Shown one piece after another: positions 43,242 to 52,240 of a stretch of 64,000 nt of DNA; within the stretch, counting starts at the first letter, position 1, and each line of letters opens with the position of its first letter. Source of the stretch: Streptomyces sp. NBC_01445 (GTDB lineage Bacteria; Actinomycetota; Actinomycetes; Streptomycetales; Streptomycetaceae); the NCBI RefSeq assembly GCF_035918235.1, contig NZ_CP109485.1, positions 6,507,001 to 6,571,000 of the forward strand. Reading direction: 5' to 3'. A program made the position numbers and the translations under genes. The notes beneath the pieces are model-generated. The model did no database searches and was not told the origin of the DNA. It worked only from the letters and a program-made list of their open reading frames with translations.

Positions 43242-44579
43242 TCAGCTCTTCGACTGAAGGGTGTCGGCGTCGATCTGCCGGTCGAGCTCGCGCAGACCCT
43301 TCTTGAGGTCGTGGACCTTGCCCGCCTCGACCGAGTACGAGAAGTCCTGCAGCGAGGTGACGTACATGCCGCCGTTGGTGGAGGGCGGCATGACCTGGCT
43401 GTACTTGTTCTGCGCGATGTCCAGGAAGGTACGGAACGTCGGATCGGCGTCCAGCTTCGGCGACTTGAGGGCGGCGAACGTGGACGGCACGTTGTGGATC
43501 GCGTTGGCGAAGCTGACGACCTGATCGGTGTCGGCGGTCAGGAACTTCACCAGCTCCCAGGCCGCGTTCTGGTGTTTGCTGCTGTGCGCGATGCCCGCGA
43601 CGGTGCCGGTGAGATAGCCGCGCCCGTACGTCTCGGCCTGGTCGTCGGGGACCGGCAGCGGTGCCACGCCCCAGTCGAAGCCGACCTTGGCCTCGTTCAT
43701 CATCAGGCCGCGCCACTCACCGTCGAGGTGCATCGCCAGCTTGCCGCTCATGAACGCGTTCTGCGTGGACATCTCGTCACCGAAGGACGTGCGGAAGCGC
43801 TCCAGGGCGTTGTAGCCGCCCTGCGCCTCGACGAGCTTGTGGGCGGTGTCGAAGAACTTGTACGTCGCCGGGTCCTTCGCGAGCCGCGAGTCGCCCTTGG
43901 CGTCGAAGTAGGTGGGGCCCCACTGGGCGAAGAGCCGGTCGGGGCTGTTCTGGTACAGACGGAAGTTCGGCATGAAGCCGACGCGCTTGTATGAGCTGCC
44001 GGCGCGCTTCGTGAGCTTCTTCGCGTCGGCCTCGAACTCGGACATGGTCCGCGGCGGCCGGCTGATGCCCGCCTCCTTGAACGCGTCCTTGTTGTAGTAC
44101 ATCCCGTACGCGTCGGCGAGCAGCGGCAGGGCGCACTGGTTGCCGTCATAACTCGTGTAGTCCAGGAGGGTCTTGGGGAAGACCTTCGCCTTGTCGAGGC
44201 CGCTCTTGCGCATGAACGGGTCGAGGTCCGCCCACATGCCGGAGTCGCAGTACTGGCCCACGTTGTTGGTGGTGAACGAGGTCACCACGTCGGGTGCCTT
44301 GTCGCCGCCGGCCCGCAGCGCCTGGTTGATGGTGGCGTCCGTGACGTTCTCGGTGGACTCGACCCTGATGTTCGGGTGGAGCTTCTCGAAGCGGGCGATC
44401 GAGTCGTTGATCGCCTTCACCTCGCCGGGGGCCGACCAGCCGTGCCAGAACTTCAGTGTCACGGGCTTCGCCGGGTCGTCGTCGGCGCTGCCGACACTCG
44501 GGTTGGCGCAGCCGGACAGCAGCAGTCCGGCCGCGGCGAGCGCTACGGGCGCGCGCAGGGGTATACGCCATCGCGGCAT
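43242..44579 (-). CDS. csnE: extracellular sugar-binding lipoprotein (CsnE-like)
   Basis: A 445-residue family-1 solute-binding protein. The lipoprotein signal peptide ends in the lipobox LLSGC with Cys24 as the lipid site. The mature domain begins KPVTLKFWHGWSAPGEVKAI, typical of oligosaccharide binders. ATG 44579 has AAAGGA upstream. It is followed directly by two permeases, a GH4 hydrolase and a kinase and preceded by a ROK regulator, the exact order of the chitosan-oligosaccharide csn locus of S. coelicolor as I recall it. Confidence 0.88.
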   Translation of the reverse strand: MPRWRIPLRAPVALAAAGLLLSGCANPSVGSADDDPAKPVTLKFWHGWSAPGEVKAINDSIARFEKLHPNIRVESTENVTDATINQALRAGGDKAPDVVTSFTTNNVGQYCDSGMWADLDPFMRKSGLDKAKVFPKTLLDYTSYDGNQCALPLLADAYGMYYNKDAFKEAGISRPPRTMSEFEADAKKLTKRAGSSYKRVGFMPNFRLYQNSPDRLFAQWGPTYFDAKGDSRLAKDPATYKFFDTAHKLVEAQGGYNALERFRTSFGDEMSTQNAFMSGKLAMHLDGEWRGLMMNEAKVGFDWGVAPLPVPDDQAETYGRGYLTGTVAGIAHSSKHQNAAWELVKFLTADTDQVVSFANAIHNVPSTFAALKSPKLDADPTFRTFLDIAQNKYSQVMPPSTNGGMYVTSLQDFSYSVEAGKVHDLKKGLRELDRQIDADTLQSKS

Positions 44580-44654
44580 GGCGAACGTCCTTTACCTGTA
44601 CGGGAGTTGGAGGAAGTGGCGAAAGGTGGAGGAGGGGGAGGGGATGGAGCGGGG

Positions 44655-45833
44655 TCAGACGTTGCTGGTGTCGAAGACGATGTCGCGGGCCTGGGTCAGC
44701 GCCGAGCGCAGGGCGCCGGTGAGGATCGGGTCGTCGTCGAGATCGCTGATACGCAGCTGGGGCCGCGGCAGGGCGAGCCCGGTGAGTTCGTCCTCGACGC
44801 GGACGCGCAGCGCCTCGCCGCCGGCCTGGGCGACCTGTCCCGAAAGGACGACGAGCTCGGGGTCGACGACGGCGACGACGGCGGCGAGCCCGGTGGCCAG
44901 GCGGCGGGCCACCTCGTCGAGCACGGCGGGGTCGGCGAGGGCCTCGACGAGGTCCTTGGCGCCCCCGGCGAGCAGCCGCACGGCGGGTGCGGCGACCAGA
45001 CTCTGGAAGCCGCCCCCCGCGTCCTCGCCGGCGATCTCCTCGTCGCCGCCGCGTGCCAGCGGGGCGCCGGGCAGCGGCATGTAGCCGATCTCGCCCGCGC
45101 CGCCGGTCGCGCCCCGCAGGAGCACGCCGCCGAGCACGATCGCCGCGCCGACACCCTCGTCGACATAGGCCAGCACGAAGTCGTCGTGGTCCTGCGCCGC
45201 GCCCTCGTACTGCTCGGCGATGGCGGCGAGATTGACGTCGTTCTCGATGGAGACCGGGGTGCCGAGGACCTCGGCGAGCTCGGCGAGCAGGGTGCGCGAG
45301 TGCCAGCCCGGCAGGTGCGGGGCGTACCGGAGCTGGCCGGTGTGCGGGTCGATGGCGCCGGGAGTGCCGATCACGGTGGCCGTGATGTCGCCGTGGCCGA
45401 GCCCGGCCAGCCGCAGGGCGCCGTCGAAGGCCTCGGCGACGAGCTGGGCGGTGCGGTTGCGCACGTCGTCGGCGACGGCGACGGCCTCGATGCGGCAGCG
45501 GCCGCGCTCGGCGCCGGCGATGTCGGCGACCACGGCGGTGATCCCGGTGGGGTCCGCGGAGACGGCCACGATGTGGGCGGCGCCGGGGTGGATCTCGTAC
45601 AGCACGGCGTTCGGACCGGGCCGGCCGGTCTGGCTGCCCGTGGTGCGCACCAGGCCCACCGCTTCCAGTCGGCTGAGCAGCTGGGAGGTGGTGGGCTTGG
45701 ACAGGCCGGTCAGCTCTCCGATCCGGGTGCGGGTCAGTGGGCCGTGCGCGACGAGGAGGTCGAGGGCCGCGCGGTCGTTCATGGCGCGCAGGACGCTCGG
45801 GGTGCCGGGGGTTCCCGGGGCCGTACCGGCCAT
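44655..45833 (-). CDS. csnR: ROK family transcriptional repressor (CsnR-like)
   Basis: A 392-residue ROK regulator: winged helix-turn-helix at about 20-75 (LTRTRIGELTGLSKPTTSQLLSRLE), then the ROK sugar-binding fold with VIGTPGAID, SIENDVNLAA and GGVLLRGATGGAGEIGYM. The typical ROK zinc-binding Cys cluster after GEIGYM is not evident. It should repress the downstream importer operon until a chitosan-derived sugar binds. A near-perfect inverted repeat of the known CsnR-box form (AGGAA..TTCCT) lies 24 bp upstream of its start. Confidence 0.88.
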   Translation of the reverse strand: MAGTAPGTPGTPSVLRAMNDRAALDLLVAHGPLTRTRIGELTGLSKPTTSQLLSRLEAVGLVRTTGSQTGRPGPNAVLYEIHPGAAHIVAVSADPTGITAVVADIAGAERGRCRIEAVAVADDVRNRTAQLVAEAFDGALRLAGLGHGDITATVIGTPGAIDPHTGQLRYAPHLPGWHSRTLLAELAEVLGTPVSIENDVNLAAIAEQYEGAAQDHDDFVLAYVDEGVGAAIVLGGVLLRGATGGAGEIGYMPLPGAPLARGGDEEIAGEDAGGGFQSLVAAPAVRLLAGGAKDLVEALADPAVLDEVARRLATGLAAVVAVVDPELVVLSGQVAQAGGEALRVRVEDELTGLALPRPQLRISDLDDDPILTGALRSALTQARDIVFDTSNV

Positions 45834-45856
45834 GACCTGTCTCCTCGCAGCACTGT

Positions 45857-45871
45857 TAGGAAGGTTTCCTA
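45857..45871. promoter_or_regulatory. ROK (CsnR-type) operator
   Basis: TAGGAA-GGT-TTCCTA, two 6-bp perfect arms with a 3-base centre, directly upstream of the csnR-like gene. The AGGAA/TTCCT arms match my memory of CsnR and related ROK boxes. The site probably governs the whole csnR-E-F-G-H-K transcript by autoregulation. Confidence 0.75.
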
Positions 45872-46001
45872 TTGGGTGCGAGGAACGTAAGCCGTGGGTG
45901 AAGGCGGCGTCAATAGGGTGCGGGCGGGCGGTGGCCAAGTCGTTGTCCCGGTCGGGCCCGCCCCGTGAACCGAAGCGGCGCGCGCCGTCGATAGAGGGGT
46001 T

Positions 46002-46580
46002 GTGAGACTGTTCCGCCCCATGGGGGGCCAGGGAGACGACGACTCGGACGCGGCGTTGCTGCGCGCCGTCGCCGGCGGGGACTCCGCCGCGATGGCCGCG
46101 CTCTACGACCGGCACGCCGGATGGCTGCATGCGCGGCTCAGCCGGCGGTGCGCGGATCCCGAAGTCGTCCGCGAAGTACTGCAGGACACCTTCGTCACCG
46201 TGTGGCGCTCCGCCGCCTCGCACCGGGGCGCGGAGGCCGGCGGCTGGCTCTGGGTGATCGCCGCACGAAGGCTCGTCGACGCCCGACGGGTTCAGGAGCG
46301 CACCGAGCAGATCGCGCACGCACCCACGGCCGACGTCCCTTCCGTCGAGGAGCACGTGCTCGACGGGCTTGAGTACGGCGATGTGGGCACCGCGCTCGGC
46401 CGCATCTCACCCGAGTTGCGTGAAGTGCTGCGCGCCACGGTCATCGACGGTCTGACCACCCGCGAGGCCGCCCGCCTGCTCGGCATACCGGAAGGCACCG
46501 TGAAGACCCGGGCGATGCGGGCACGGCGTGAACTGCGCACCGCGCTCGGCCAGTTGACGCCGATGGGAGGCACCGCATGA
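46002..46580 (+). CDS. ECF-type RNA polymerase sigma factor
   Basis: A 192-residue sigma factor: region 2 (AAMAALYDRHAGWLHARLSRR ... VLQDTFVTVWRSA) at about 28-75 and region 4 (ALGRISPELREVLRATVIDGLTTREAARLLGIPEGTVKTRAMRARRELR) at about 130-180. GTG 46002 has AGAGGGG upstream. The stop overlaps the zinc anti-sigma-like gene by ATGA, the normal arrangement of sigma and anti-sigma pairs. Divergent from csnR. Confidence 0.9.
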   Translation: MRLFRPMGGQGDDDSDAALLRAVAGGDSAAMAALYDRHAGWLHARLSRRCADPEVVREVLQDTFVTVWRSAASHRGAEAGGWLWVIAARRLVDARRVQERTEQIAHAPTADVPSVEEHVLDGLEYGDVGTALGRISPELREVLRATVIDGLTTREAARLLGIPEGTVKTRAMRARRELRTALGQLTPMGGTA

Positions 46581-47536
46581 GCGGCGAACGGCACGGATCG
46601 GCTTGGCACGTCGGCGAGGAACTCGCCGCGCGCTACGCGGACGGGCTCCTGACCGAGACGGGCGACTGGTCCGTGGAGAAGCATCTGGAGAGCTGCGGGG
46701 CCTGCGCCACGCGGGTGTCCCGGGCGGTACGGGCCGGGACCGCCGGGGCCGAACTGGCGCAGATCCGCGCGGCCGTACTCGCCGATATCCAGGCGGAGTT
46801 GCCGGCCGCCGTCGAGGGGGCCGCGTCACCGCAGGGCCACTCGCTGCCGGCGGGGCCGCACCGCCCACGGCGCGGGCGGCTCCTGTGGGCTGCCGGACCC
46901 GCGCTGCGCGGGCCCTGGGCCCTGGCCCTGCTCCTCGTCGCCGCGGGGGCCGTCGGGCTGGGGAAGGCCGGAGGGTACGAGGGCGCCCGGCCCCTGCTGC
47001 TCGCCCTGGCCCCCGTGCTGCCGGTCGCCGGGATCGCCCTGTCCTACGGGCGGCACGCGGACCCGGCGTACGAGCTCGCCGCCACCTCGCCGTCGGGCGG
47101 GCTGCGGCTGCTCCTGACGCGCGCGGCCGCCGTCCTCGCCGTCTGCGTCCCGCTGCTCACCGTGGCGGGGCTGCTGCTGCCGGGCACGATGAGCGCGGGC
47201 CACGGCGGGCCCGTCCCGTACGAGATGCAGGTGCCCGGCGCCGCCGCCTGGCTGCTGCCGGGACTCGCCCTGACGCTCGCGTCGCTGGCGCTCACCGCGT
47301 TCCTCGGCTGCCGCACCGCGACCCTCCTCGTCGGCGGCGGCTGGCTGCTCGCACTCGCGGTGCCCACGGCCGCGCGCGGCGACAGCCCCGGCCGCCTCAC
47401 GGAACGGCTCACCGAACAGATCTCCCTCTATTTCGACGGAGCGGCGGCACAAGCAGGCTGGGCGGCCGCGATAGCGCTGTCCGGCGCTGTCCTCGCCGTC
47501 TGCCGCTCCGCATACGACCACCTGGAGAAGGCGTGA
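46577..47536 (+). CDS. zinc-finger anti-sigma-like multi-span membrane protein
   Basis: A 319-residue protein. The N-terminal cytoplasmic zf-HC2 motif H36-x3-C40-x2-C43 (EKHLESCGACATRV) is the ZAS anti-sigma signature. Then come about six hydrophobic spans between 105 and 310, far more than the one span of ordinary anti-sigmas. It is thus a sensor-type anti-sigma fused to a multi-span membrane domain, perhaps detecting the state of the ABC exporter encoded next. GTGA overlap with the ATPase gene. Confidence 0.83.
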   Translation: MSGERHGSAWHVGEELAARYADGLLTETGDWSVEKHLESCGACATRVSRAVRAGTAGAELAQIRAAVLADIQAELPAAVEGAASPQGHSLPAGPHRPRRGRLLWAAGPALRGPWALALLLVAAGAVGLGKAGGYEGARPLLLALAPVLPVAGIALSYGRHADPAYELAATSPSGGLRLLLTRAAAVLAVCVPLLTVAGLLLPGTMSAGHGGPVPYEMQVPGAAAWLLPGLALTLASLALTAFLGCRTATLLVGGGWLLALAVPTAARGDSPGRLTERLTEQISLYFDGAAAQAGWAAAIALSGAVLAVCRSAYDHLEKA

Positions 47537-48309
47537 GCACGATTCGAGTGACCGGACTGACCGTCCGGCACCGCAAGACCCCCGCCCCCGCGCTCGACGG
47601 CGTCGACCTCGGCTTCGGCCCCGGTGTCCACGGCCTCCTCGGCCCGAACGGCGCCGGCAAGACCTCCCTCATCCGGGTGCTCGCCACCGTCGCCGAACCC
47701 ACCGGCGGCCGGGTGGAGATGCTCGGCGGCGACCTGCGCAAGCCGCGCGAGCGCAGCACGGCCCGGCGCAAACTCGGCTATCTGCCGCAGCACTTCGGCT
47801 ACTACCCCGGCTTCACCGTGCGCGAGTTCGTCGCGTACGTCGCCTGGCTGAAGGAGATGCCCGCCGCGCTCACGCCCGACGCGGTCGAGCGGGCCGTCGA
47901 GCGCGTCGGCCTGACGGACCGTATCGACGCGAAGATCAAGAACCTGTCGGGCGGCATGGTGCGCCGTGTCGGGATCGCGCAGGCCATCGTGAACGACCCG
48001 TTGGTGCTCCTCCTCGACGAGCCGACCGCCGGCCTCGACCCCGAGCAGCGGGTCGAATTCCGCTCACTGCTCCGTGAGTTGGGGCTGGGAGCCACCGTCA
48101 TCGTGTCCACCCATCTCGTGGAGGACGTCGCGGCGGCCTGCACCCAGGTGACGCTGATCGAGACCGGCCGGATCGCCTACCGCGGCACCCCCGCGTCCCT
48201 CGCCGCCCTCGGCACGGACGGCGACGAAGCCGACGGCAACGCCACCGAACGCGGCTACACGGCCGCCCTCCGAGGCCATCGCGCGGCCACGGCCGGAGCG
48301 GGCCGATGA
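47533..48309 (+). CDS. ABC transporter ATPase
   Basis: A 258-residue exporter ATPase: Walker A GPNGAGKTS (about 38-46), Q-loop LPQHFGYYP, signature LSGGMVRR, Walker B LLLLDEPTAGLD and switch His STHLVED. GTG 47533 overlaps the stop of the anti-sigma-like gene (GTGA) and its own stop overlaps the next gene (ATGA), so all five genes from 46002 to 50275 are one transcript. Multidrug or peptide export is likely but not specified by sequence. Confidence 0.9.
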   Translation: MSTIRVTGLTVRHRKTPAPALDGVDLGFGPGVHGLLGPNGAGKTSLIRVLATVAEPTGGRVEMLGGDLRKPRERSTARRKLGYLPQHFGYYPGFTVREFVAYVAWLKEMPAALTPDAVERAVERVGLTDRIDAKIKNLSGGMVRRVGIAQAIVNDPLVLLLDEPTAGLDPEQRVEFRSLLRELGLGATVIVSTHLVEDVAAACTQVTLIETGRIAYRGTPASLAALGTDGDEADGNATERGYTAALRGHRAATAGAGR

Positions 48310-49682
48310 CCACAGACGTCCAGGCACCCGCCACCGCCCCACCGGCGCCGAAAGCGCCCGGCCGCCCCCACCACCCCCTGCGCGCCGAGCTGCTCCGCGG
48401 CTTCGCCCCCTGGTCCGGACTCGCCGCACTGCTCAGCGTGGGCGGCCTCATGGCGGCCAAAGCAGCCCAGTGGCAGGGCAGCTGGCCCGAGACCATGAGC
48501 AACCTGCATCTCACGGCCGCCGCCCTGGCCGTCCCCCTCGCCCTCGCGGCGGGCGCCTGGCAGGGCGGACGGGAGCGCCGGACGCGGATGGGTGAGCTGA
48601 GGGCGTCGATGCCCCGGGGCCCGCTGGCACAGTTCCTGGTCTGCGCGCTGCCCGTCGCGCTGTGGGTGATGGGCGGATACGCCCTCGCGGCCGTCGGCTC
48701 GCTGCTGGCCAGCCTGCCCTACACCTCCGCCGGACACCCCCTGCCGCTCGTGTTCCTCGGCGACGCACTGACGGTCGGCGCGTGCGCACTGCTCGGGCAT
48801 GTGGCGGGCCGGACGGTGCCGTGGCGGCTCGCGGCCCCGGTCCTCGCCCTGGGCGGCTACGTCCTCTTCGGCCTCGCCTCCACTGCCGACTCCGCCGTGC
48901 GCTTCGTCGGGCCCGCCGGAGGGTTTCCGCTCGGCAGCACCACGGTGCCCGTGTGGTGGCAGCCCCTCGTCTTCGCCCTGTGGGGGAGCGCACTCGCCCT
49001 GACGGTCGTCCTCGCGCACGCGGCGCGCCGTCGCGCCACCGCCCTCGTCCCCCTGGTGGCCGCACTCGCCGCGGCCACCGTCCTCGTACAGACGGGGGAA
49101 TCCATGTGGCAGCGCAACCCCCTCACCCAGCGCCAGGTGTGCGACGACTCCGCTCCGCGCGTCTGCGTCAGCGCCGCCTACCCGGGGATGCTGCCCAAGG
49201 TGTCGGACGCCCTTTCGGGGCTCATGGGCCGCCTGGACGGCGTACAGAACCTGCCGGTCCGCTTCGAGGACCTGCCGCGCCGTCCGCACGAGGACGAGGC
49301 CGAGCTGCCGGACCTCACGCCGATCGGCTGGGGTGTGGTGCGCGGCGAGCTGACCGACCCGCAGCAGTACGCGTGGGAGGCCGCCCACAAGCTCGTCCGC
49401 GAGGACTGCCCCACGCTGAAGGCGCAGGACGCACGGATCGCCCGGACCGACCAGGCTGTCACGCGCTGGCTGGCGCCCAGCCGCCTCCAGGAGCAGATAC
49501 GCGACCAGAACCTCGTCGTGCACCGGGGCGACAAGAAGAGACTCGCCGAGGACCGCGCCGACGAGGCGGCCCTGGACCACCTCAAGGCGATGTCCCCCGA
49601 GACGCGCCGCGCCTGGCTGAGCCGCTATTTCGCGACCGCCCGCGACTGCGCCCCCGACCCGAAGGAGGTCCCGTCACTGTGA
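48306..49682 (+). CDS. ABC-linked membrane protein with large extracytoplasmic domain
   Basis: A 458-residue protein. Six hydrophobic spans lie between about 35 and 265 in the ABC-2-like pattern, followed by a soluble C-terminal domain of about 185 residues containing two Cys close together (QVCDDSAPRVCVSAAYPG), probably a disulfide outside the membrane. The expected partner is the ATPase upstream. No known catalytic motif. Confidence 0.78.
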   Translation: MTTDVQAPATAPPAPKAPGRPHHPLRAELLRGFAPWSGLAALLSVGGLMAAKAAQWQGSWPETMSNLHLTAAALAVPLALAAGAWQGGRERRTRMGELRASMPRGPLAQFLVCALPVALWVMGGYALAAVGSLLASLPYTSAGHPLPLVFLGDALTVGACALLGHVAGRTVPWRLAAPVLALGGYVLFGLASTADSAVRFVGPAGGFPLGSTTVPVWWQPLVFALWGSALALTVVLAHAARRRATALVPLVAALAAATVLVQTGESMWQRNPLTQRQVCDDSAPRVCVSAAYPGMLPKVSDALSGLMGRLDGVQNLPVRFEDLPRRPHEDEAELPDLTPIGWGVVRGELTDPQQYAWEAAHKLVREDCPTLKAQDARIARTDQAVTRWLAPSRLQEQIRDQNLVVHRGDKKRLAEDRADEAALDHLKAMSPETRRAWLSRYFATARDCAPDPKEVPSL

Positions 49683-50275
49683 GTACACCCCTGGCTCTCT
49701 ACGCCCGCTCGCGGGGCCTGCCCCTCACGCTCCTCATGTTCCTGTGCGCGGCGCTCTTCACCCTGTGGGCCGGGACCCAGCAGGACGCGTTCCTCGACCC
49801 GTACCGCCGCGTCCCCCTCCTCACCCTGGCCCCGCTGCTCACCTCCGCCGCGATCGGCACCAGCCTCCATCAGCACGCGGAAGAACTGGACCGCACGGCG
49901 GTACGCCCGTGGTGGCGACGGCGGCTTGCCCATCTGCTGGCCCTCACCGGCCTCGCGGCGGCCGTCCTCGCCCTCGCGGTGCCGGGCGACACACAGGTCT
50001 ACGGCGCACCGGCGATGATCCGCAACGTCCTCGGCGCCACCGGCATCACGGCCCTCGCGGCAGTGGTCATCGGAGCGCGGCTCAGCTGGCTGCCCGCGAT
50101 GCTGTACTTCTCGACCGTCTATCTGTCGTTCTCGTCACCCCGTATGCGGGAGGCGACGGTCCTGTCCTGGCCCATGCAGACGGGGCTGCAGCGCGGCGCC
50201 TGGGCCGCGGCGCTCATGCTCTTCGCGCTCGGCGGCGCGCTCTACGCCCGGCGCGGCGCACGGGCCGGGCACTGA
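49679..50275 (+). CDS. small ABC-linked membrane protein
   Basis: A 198-residue protein with six likely hydrophobic spans (LTLLMFLCAALFTLWAG first, AWAAALMLFALGGALYA last). GTG 49679 overlaps the previous stop and has an excellent GAAGGAGG site. Probably the second half-permease of the same exporter. Last gene of the sigma-factor operon; a very strong hairpin follows. Confidence 0.78.
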   Translation: MSTPLALYARSRGLPLTLLMFLCAALFTLWAGTQQDAFLDPYRRVPLLTLAPLLTSAAIGTSLHQHAEELDRTAVRPWWRRRLAHLLALTGLAAAVLALAVPGDTQVYGAPAMIRNVLGATGITALAAVVIGARLSWLPAMLYFSTVYLSFSSPRMREATVLSWPMQTGLQRGAWAAALMLFALGGALYARRGARAGH

Positions 50276-50292
50276 GGCGGGCAACAGCCCGG

Positions 50293-50327
50293 CCGGTACG
50301 TCCTGCGGGGCCCGCAGGACGTACCGG
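50293..50327. terminator. bidirectional hairpin terminator
   Basis: A 17-bp perfect inverted repeat (50293-50309 with 50311-50327) separated by one base, lying between the convergent exporter operon and the HNH gene. On the plus strand it is followed by GAAAACAAAG. One of the strongest hairpins of the window, serving both strands. Confidence 0.9.
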
Positions 50328-50352
50328 TGAAAACAAAGACCCGGATCGATGG

Positions 50353-50889
50353 TCAGGCGGAAATGCCTTCGATCCGGGCCAGTGCCTCGTCCGCGCCGAA
50401 CGGCTGCAAGTACGGCAGCCAGCGCGGATCCCTATGCCCGGTCCCGATGATGCGCCAGGCGAGCCCGGTCGGAGGGGCCGGCTTGTGCCGCAGGCGCCAG
50501 CCGATCTCGACCAGGTGACGGTCGGCCTTGACGTGGTTGCAGCGGCGGCAGGACGCGACCACGTTCTCCCACGCGTGCTGGCCGCCGCGGCTCTTGGGAA
50601 TGACGTGGTCGACGCTGGTTGCGACGCCACCGCAGTACATGCACCGCCCGCCGTCCCTGGCGAACAGCGCCCGCCGGGTCAGAGGAACGGGCCCCCTGTA
50701 AGGGACCCGGACGAACCGCTTGAGGCGGACGACGCTGGGTGCAGGGACAGTACAGGTTGCGCTGTGCATATAGGCGCCGGACTCCTCGAGGCACATGGCC
50801 TTGTTCTCGAGGACCAGAACGAGCGCGCGGCGGAGCGGTACGACGCCGAGTGGCTCGTACGACGCGTTGAGGACCAGGACATGCGGCAC
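50353..50889 (-). CDS. HNH endonuclease family protein
   Basis: A 178-residue protein with a ββα-metal nuclease core: RCMYCGG (first zinc pair), SVDHVIPKSRGGQHAWENVV (the HNH histidines and Asn) and CRRCNHVKADR (second pair). The GTG at 50889 is preceded by AAGGAGG. This form (LVLNASYEPLGV at the N-terminus) is a common single-copy actinobacterial gene of unknown role, not part of a visible restriction system. Divergent from the MscS gene. Confidence 0.88.
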   Translation of the reverse strand: MPHVLVLNASYEPLGVVPLRRALVLVLENKAMCLEESGAYMHSATCTVPAPSVVRLKRFVRVPYRGPVPLTRRALFARDGGRCMYCGGVATSVDHVIPKSRGGQHAWENVVASCRRCNHVKADRHLVEIGWRLRHKPAPPTGLAWRIIGTGHRDPRWLPYLQPFGADEALARIEGISA

Positions 50890-51148
50890 GGATGCCTCCT
50901 TGTACGCCGGCGGCGCGTGGCTCGCGCCGGGACGATCTGTAGTCAGTTTCCCCTCATGGCCTGCACAAGCGCCACCATGTCCCGGTAACGGGCTGGGAGT
51001 GTTTTCGACCACATCCCCTACATCCCCAGGTGAGGACGGCCTCTCCCTCGAACAAGACAACGATCCACACACAATGCCCCGTTAGTGTGGTGAGTCTGCC
51101 CGTACCTCCGCCTTTCGCGGGCGGCCGCTATGCCTGGAGGTTTCTGCC

Positions 51149-52210
51149 GTGATCTTGTCCGTCCTGTCGGCGTCCGACCCGTCCTCGGACCCGACCACAT
51201 TCAAGGACGCCCAGGAGCAGGCCACGAACGCCGCCAGCTGGGTCGAGCAGAACTGGTCCACCTGGCTGGGTATAGGCCTGCGCATCCTGCTCATCGTCGT
51301 CGTCGCCGCGGTCCTCAGAGTGGCCATCCGGCGCGCCATCACCAAGCTCATCGAGCGCATGAACCGCACGGCGCAGGCCGTCGACGGCACGGCGCTCGGG
51401 GGCCTGCTGGTCAATGTGGAGCGCCGCCGGCAGCGCTCGCACGCCATCGGCAGCGTGCTGCGCTCGGTCGCCTCCTTCGTGATTCTCGGCACGGCCGCCC
51501 TGATGATCCTGGGCACGTTCCAGATCAATCTGGCCCCGCTGCTCGCCTCGGCGGGCGTCGCGGGTGTGGCGATCGGCTTCGGCGCCCGCAACCTCGTCAC
51601 GGACTTCCTGTCCGGCGTCTTCATGATCCTCGAGGACCAGTACGGCGTCGGGGACAGCATCGACGCGGGCGTCGCCTCGGGCGAGGTGGTCGAGGTCGGC
51701 CTGCGCGTCACCAAGCTGCGGGGCGCCGACGGCGAGATCTGGTACGTCCGCAACGGCGAGGTCAAGCGCATCGGCAACCTGTCGCAGGGCTGGGCCACCG
51801 CGAGTGTCGACGTCACCGTCCGCTCGGACGAGGACCTGGTCAAGGTCAAGGAGACCCTGACCGAGGTCGGCGTCGCCATGAGCAAGGACGAGCCCTGGAA
51901 CGAGATGCTGTGGGGCCCGGTCGAGGTCCTCGGCCTCGACAGCGTGCTCCTCGACTCCATGGTCGTGGGCGTCTCGGCGAAGACCATGCCCGGCAAGTCC
52001 CTCACCGTGCAGCGCGAGCTGCGCTGGCGCATCAAGCTGGCCTTCGACGAGGCCGGGATCCGCATCGTGGGCCGCCTCCCCCTGCAGGCCGCCGACGAGG
52101 CCACCGCCGACCCGACGGCCGGCGTCTCGGCCCCGTCCGCCTACGCGTCGAGCACGTCCCCGCAGTCCCTGGCGGCCTCCCCGATCACGCCGCCGAACAT
52201 GTCGAAGTAA
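51149..52210 (+). CDS. MscS family mechanosensitive channel
   Basis: A 353-residue channel. Spans lie at about 35-60 and 105-125, and the pore helix region is near 130-160 (LLASAGVAGVAIGFGARNLVTDF), followed by the beta domain (LEDQYGVGDSI) and a mixed C-terminal domain with a Ser/Pro-rich tail. It opens on membrane tension to release osmolytes. GTG 51149 with CTGGAGG upstream. Convergent with the GH84 gene. Confidence 0.9.
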   Translation: MILSVLSASDPSSDPTTFKDAQEQATNAASWVEQNWSTWLGIGLRILLIVVVAAVLRVAIRRAITKLIERMNRTAQAVDGTALGGLLVNVERRRQRSHAIGSVLRSVASFVILGTAALMILGTFQINLAPLLASAGVAGVAIGFGARNLVTDFLSGVFMILEDQYGVGDSIDAGVASGEVVEVGLRVTKLRGADGEIWYVRNGEVKRIGNLSQGWATASVDVTVRSDEDLVKVKETLTEVGVAMSKDEPWNEMLWGPVEVLGLDSVLLDSMVVGVSAKTMPGKSLTVQRELRWRIKLAFDEAGIRIVGRLPLQAADEATADPTAGVSAPSAYASSTSPQSLAASPITPPNMSK

Positions 52211-52240
52211 CGGCGGGAGGCGTACGCCGGCCCGCTCGCG

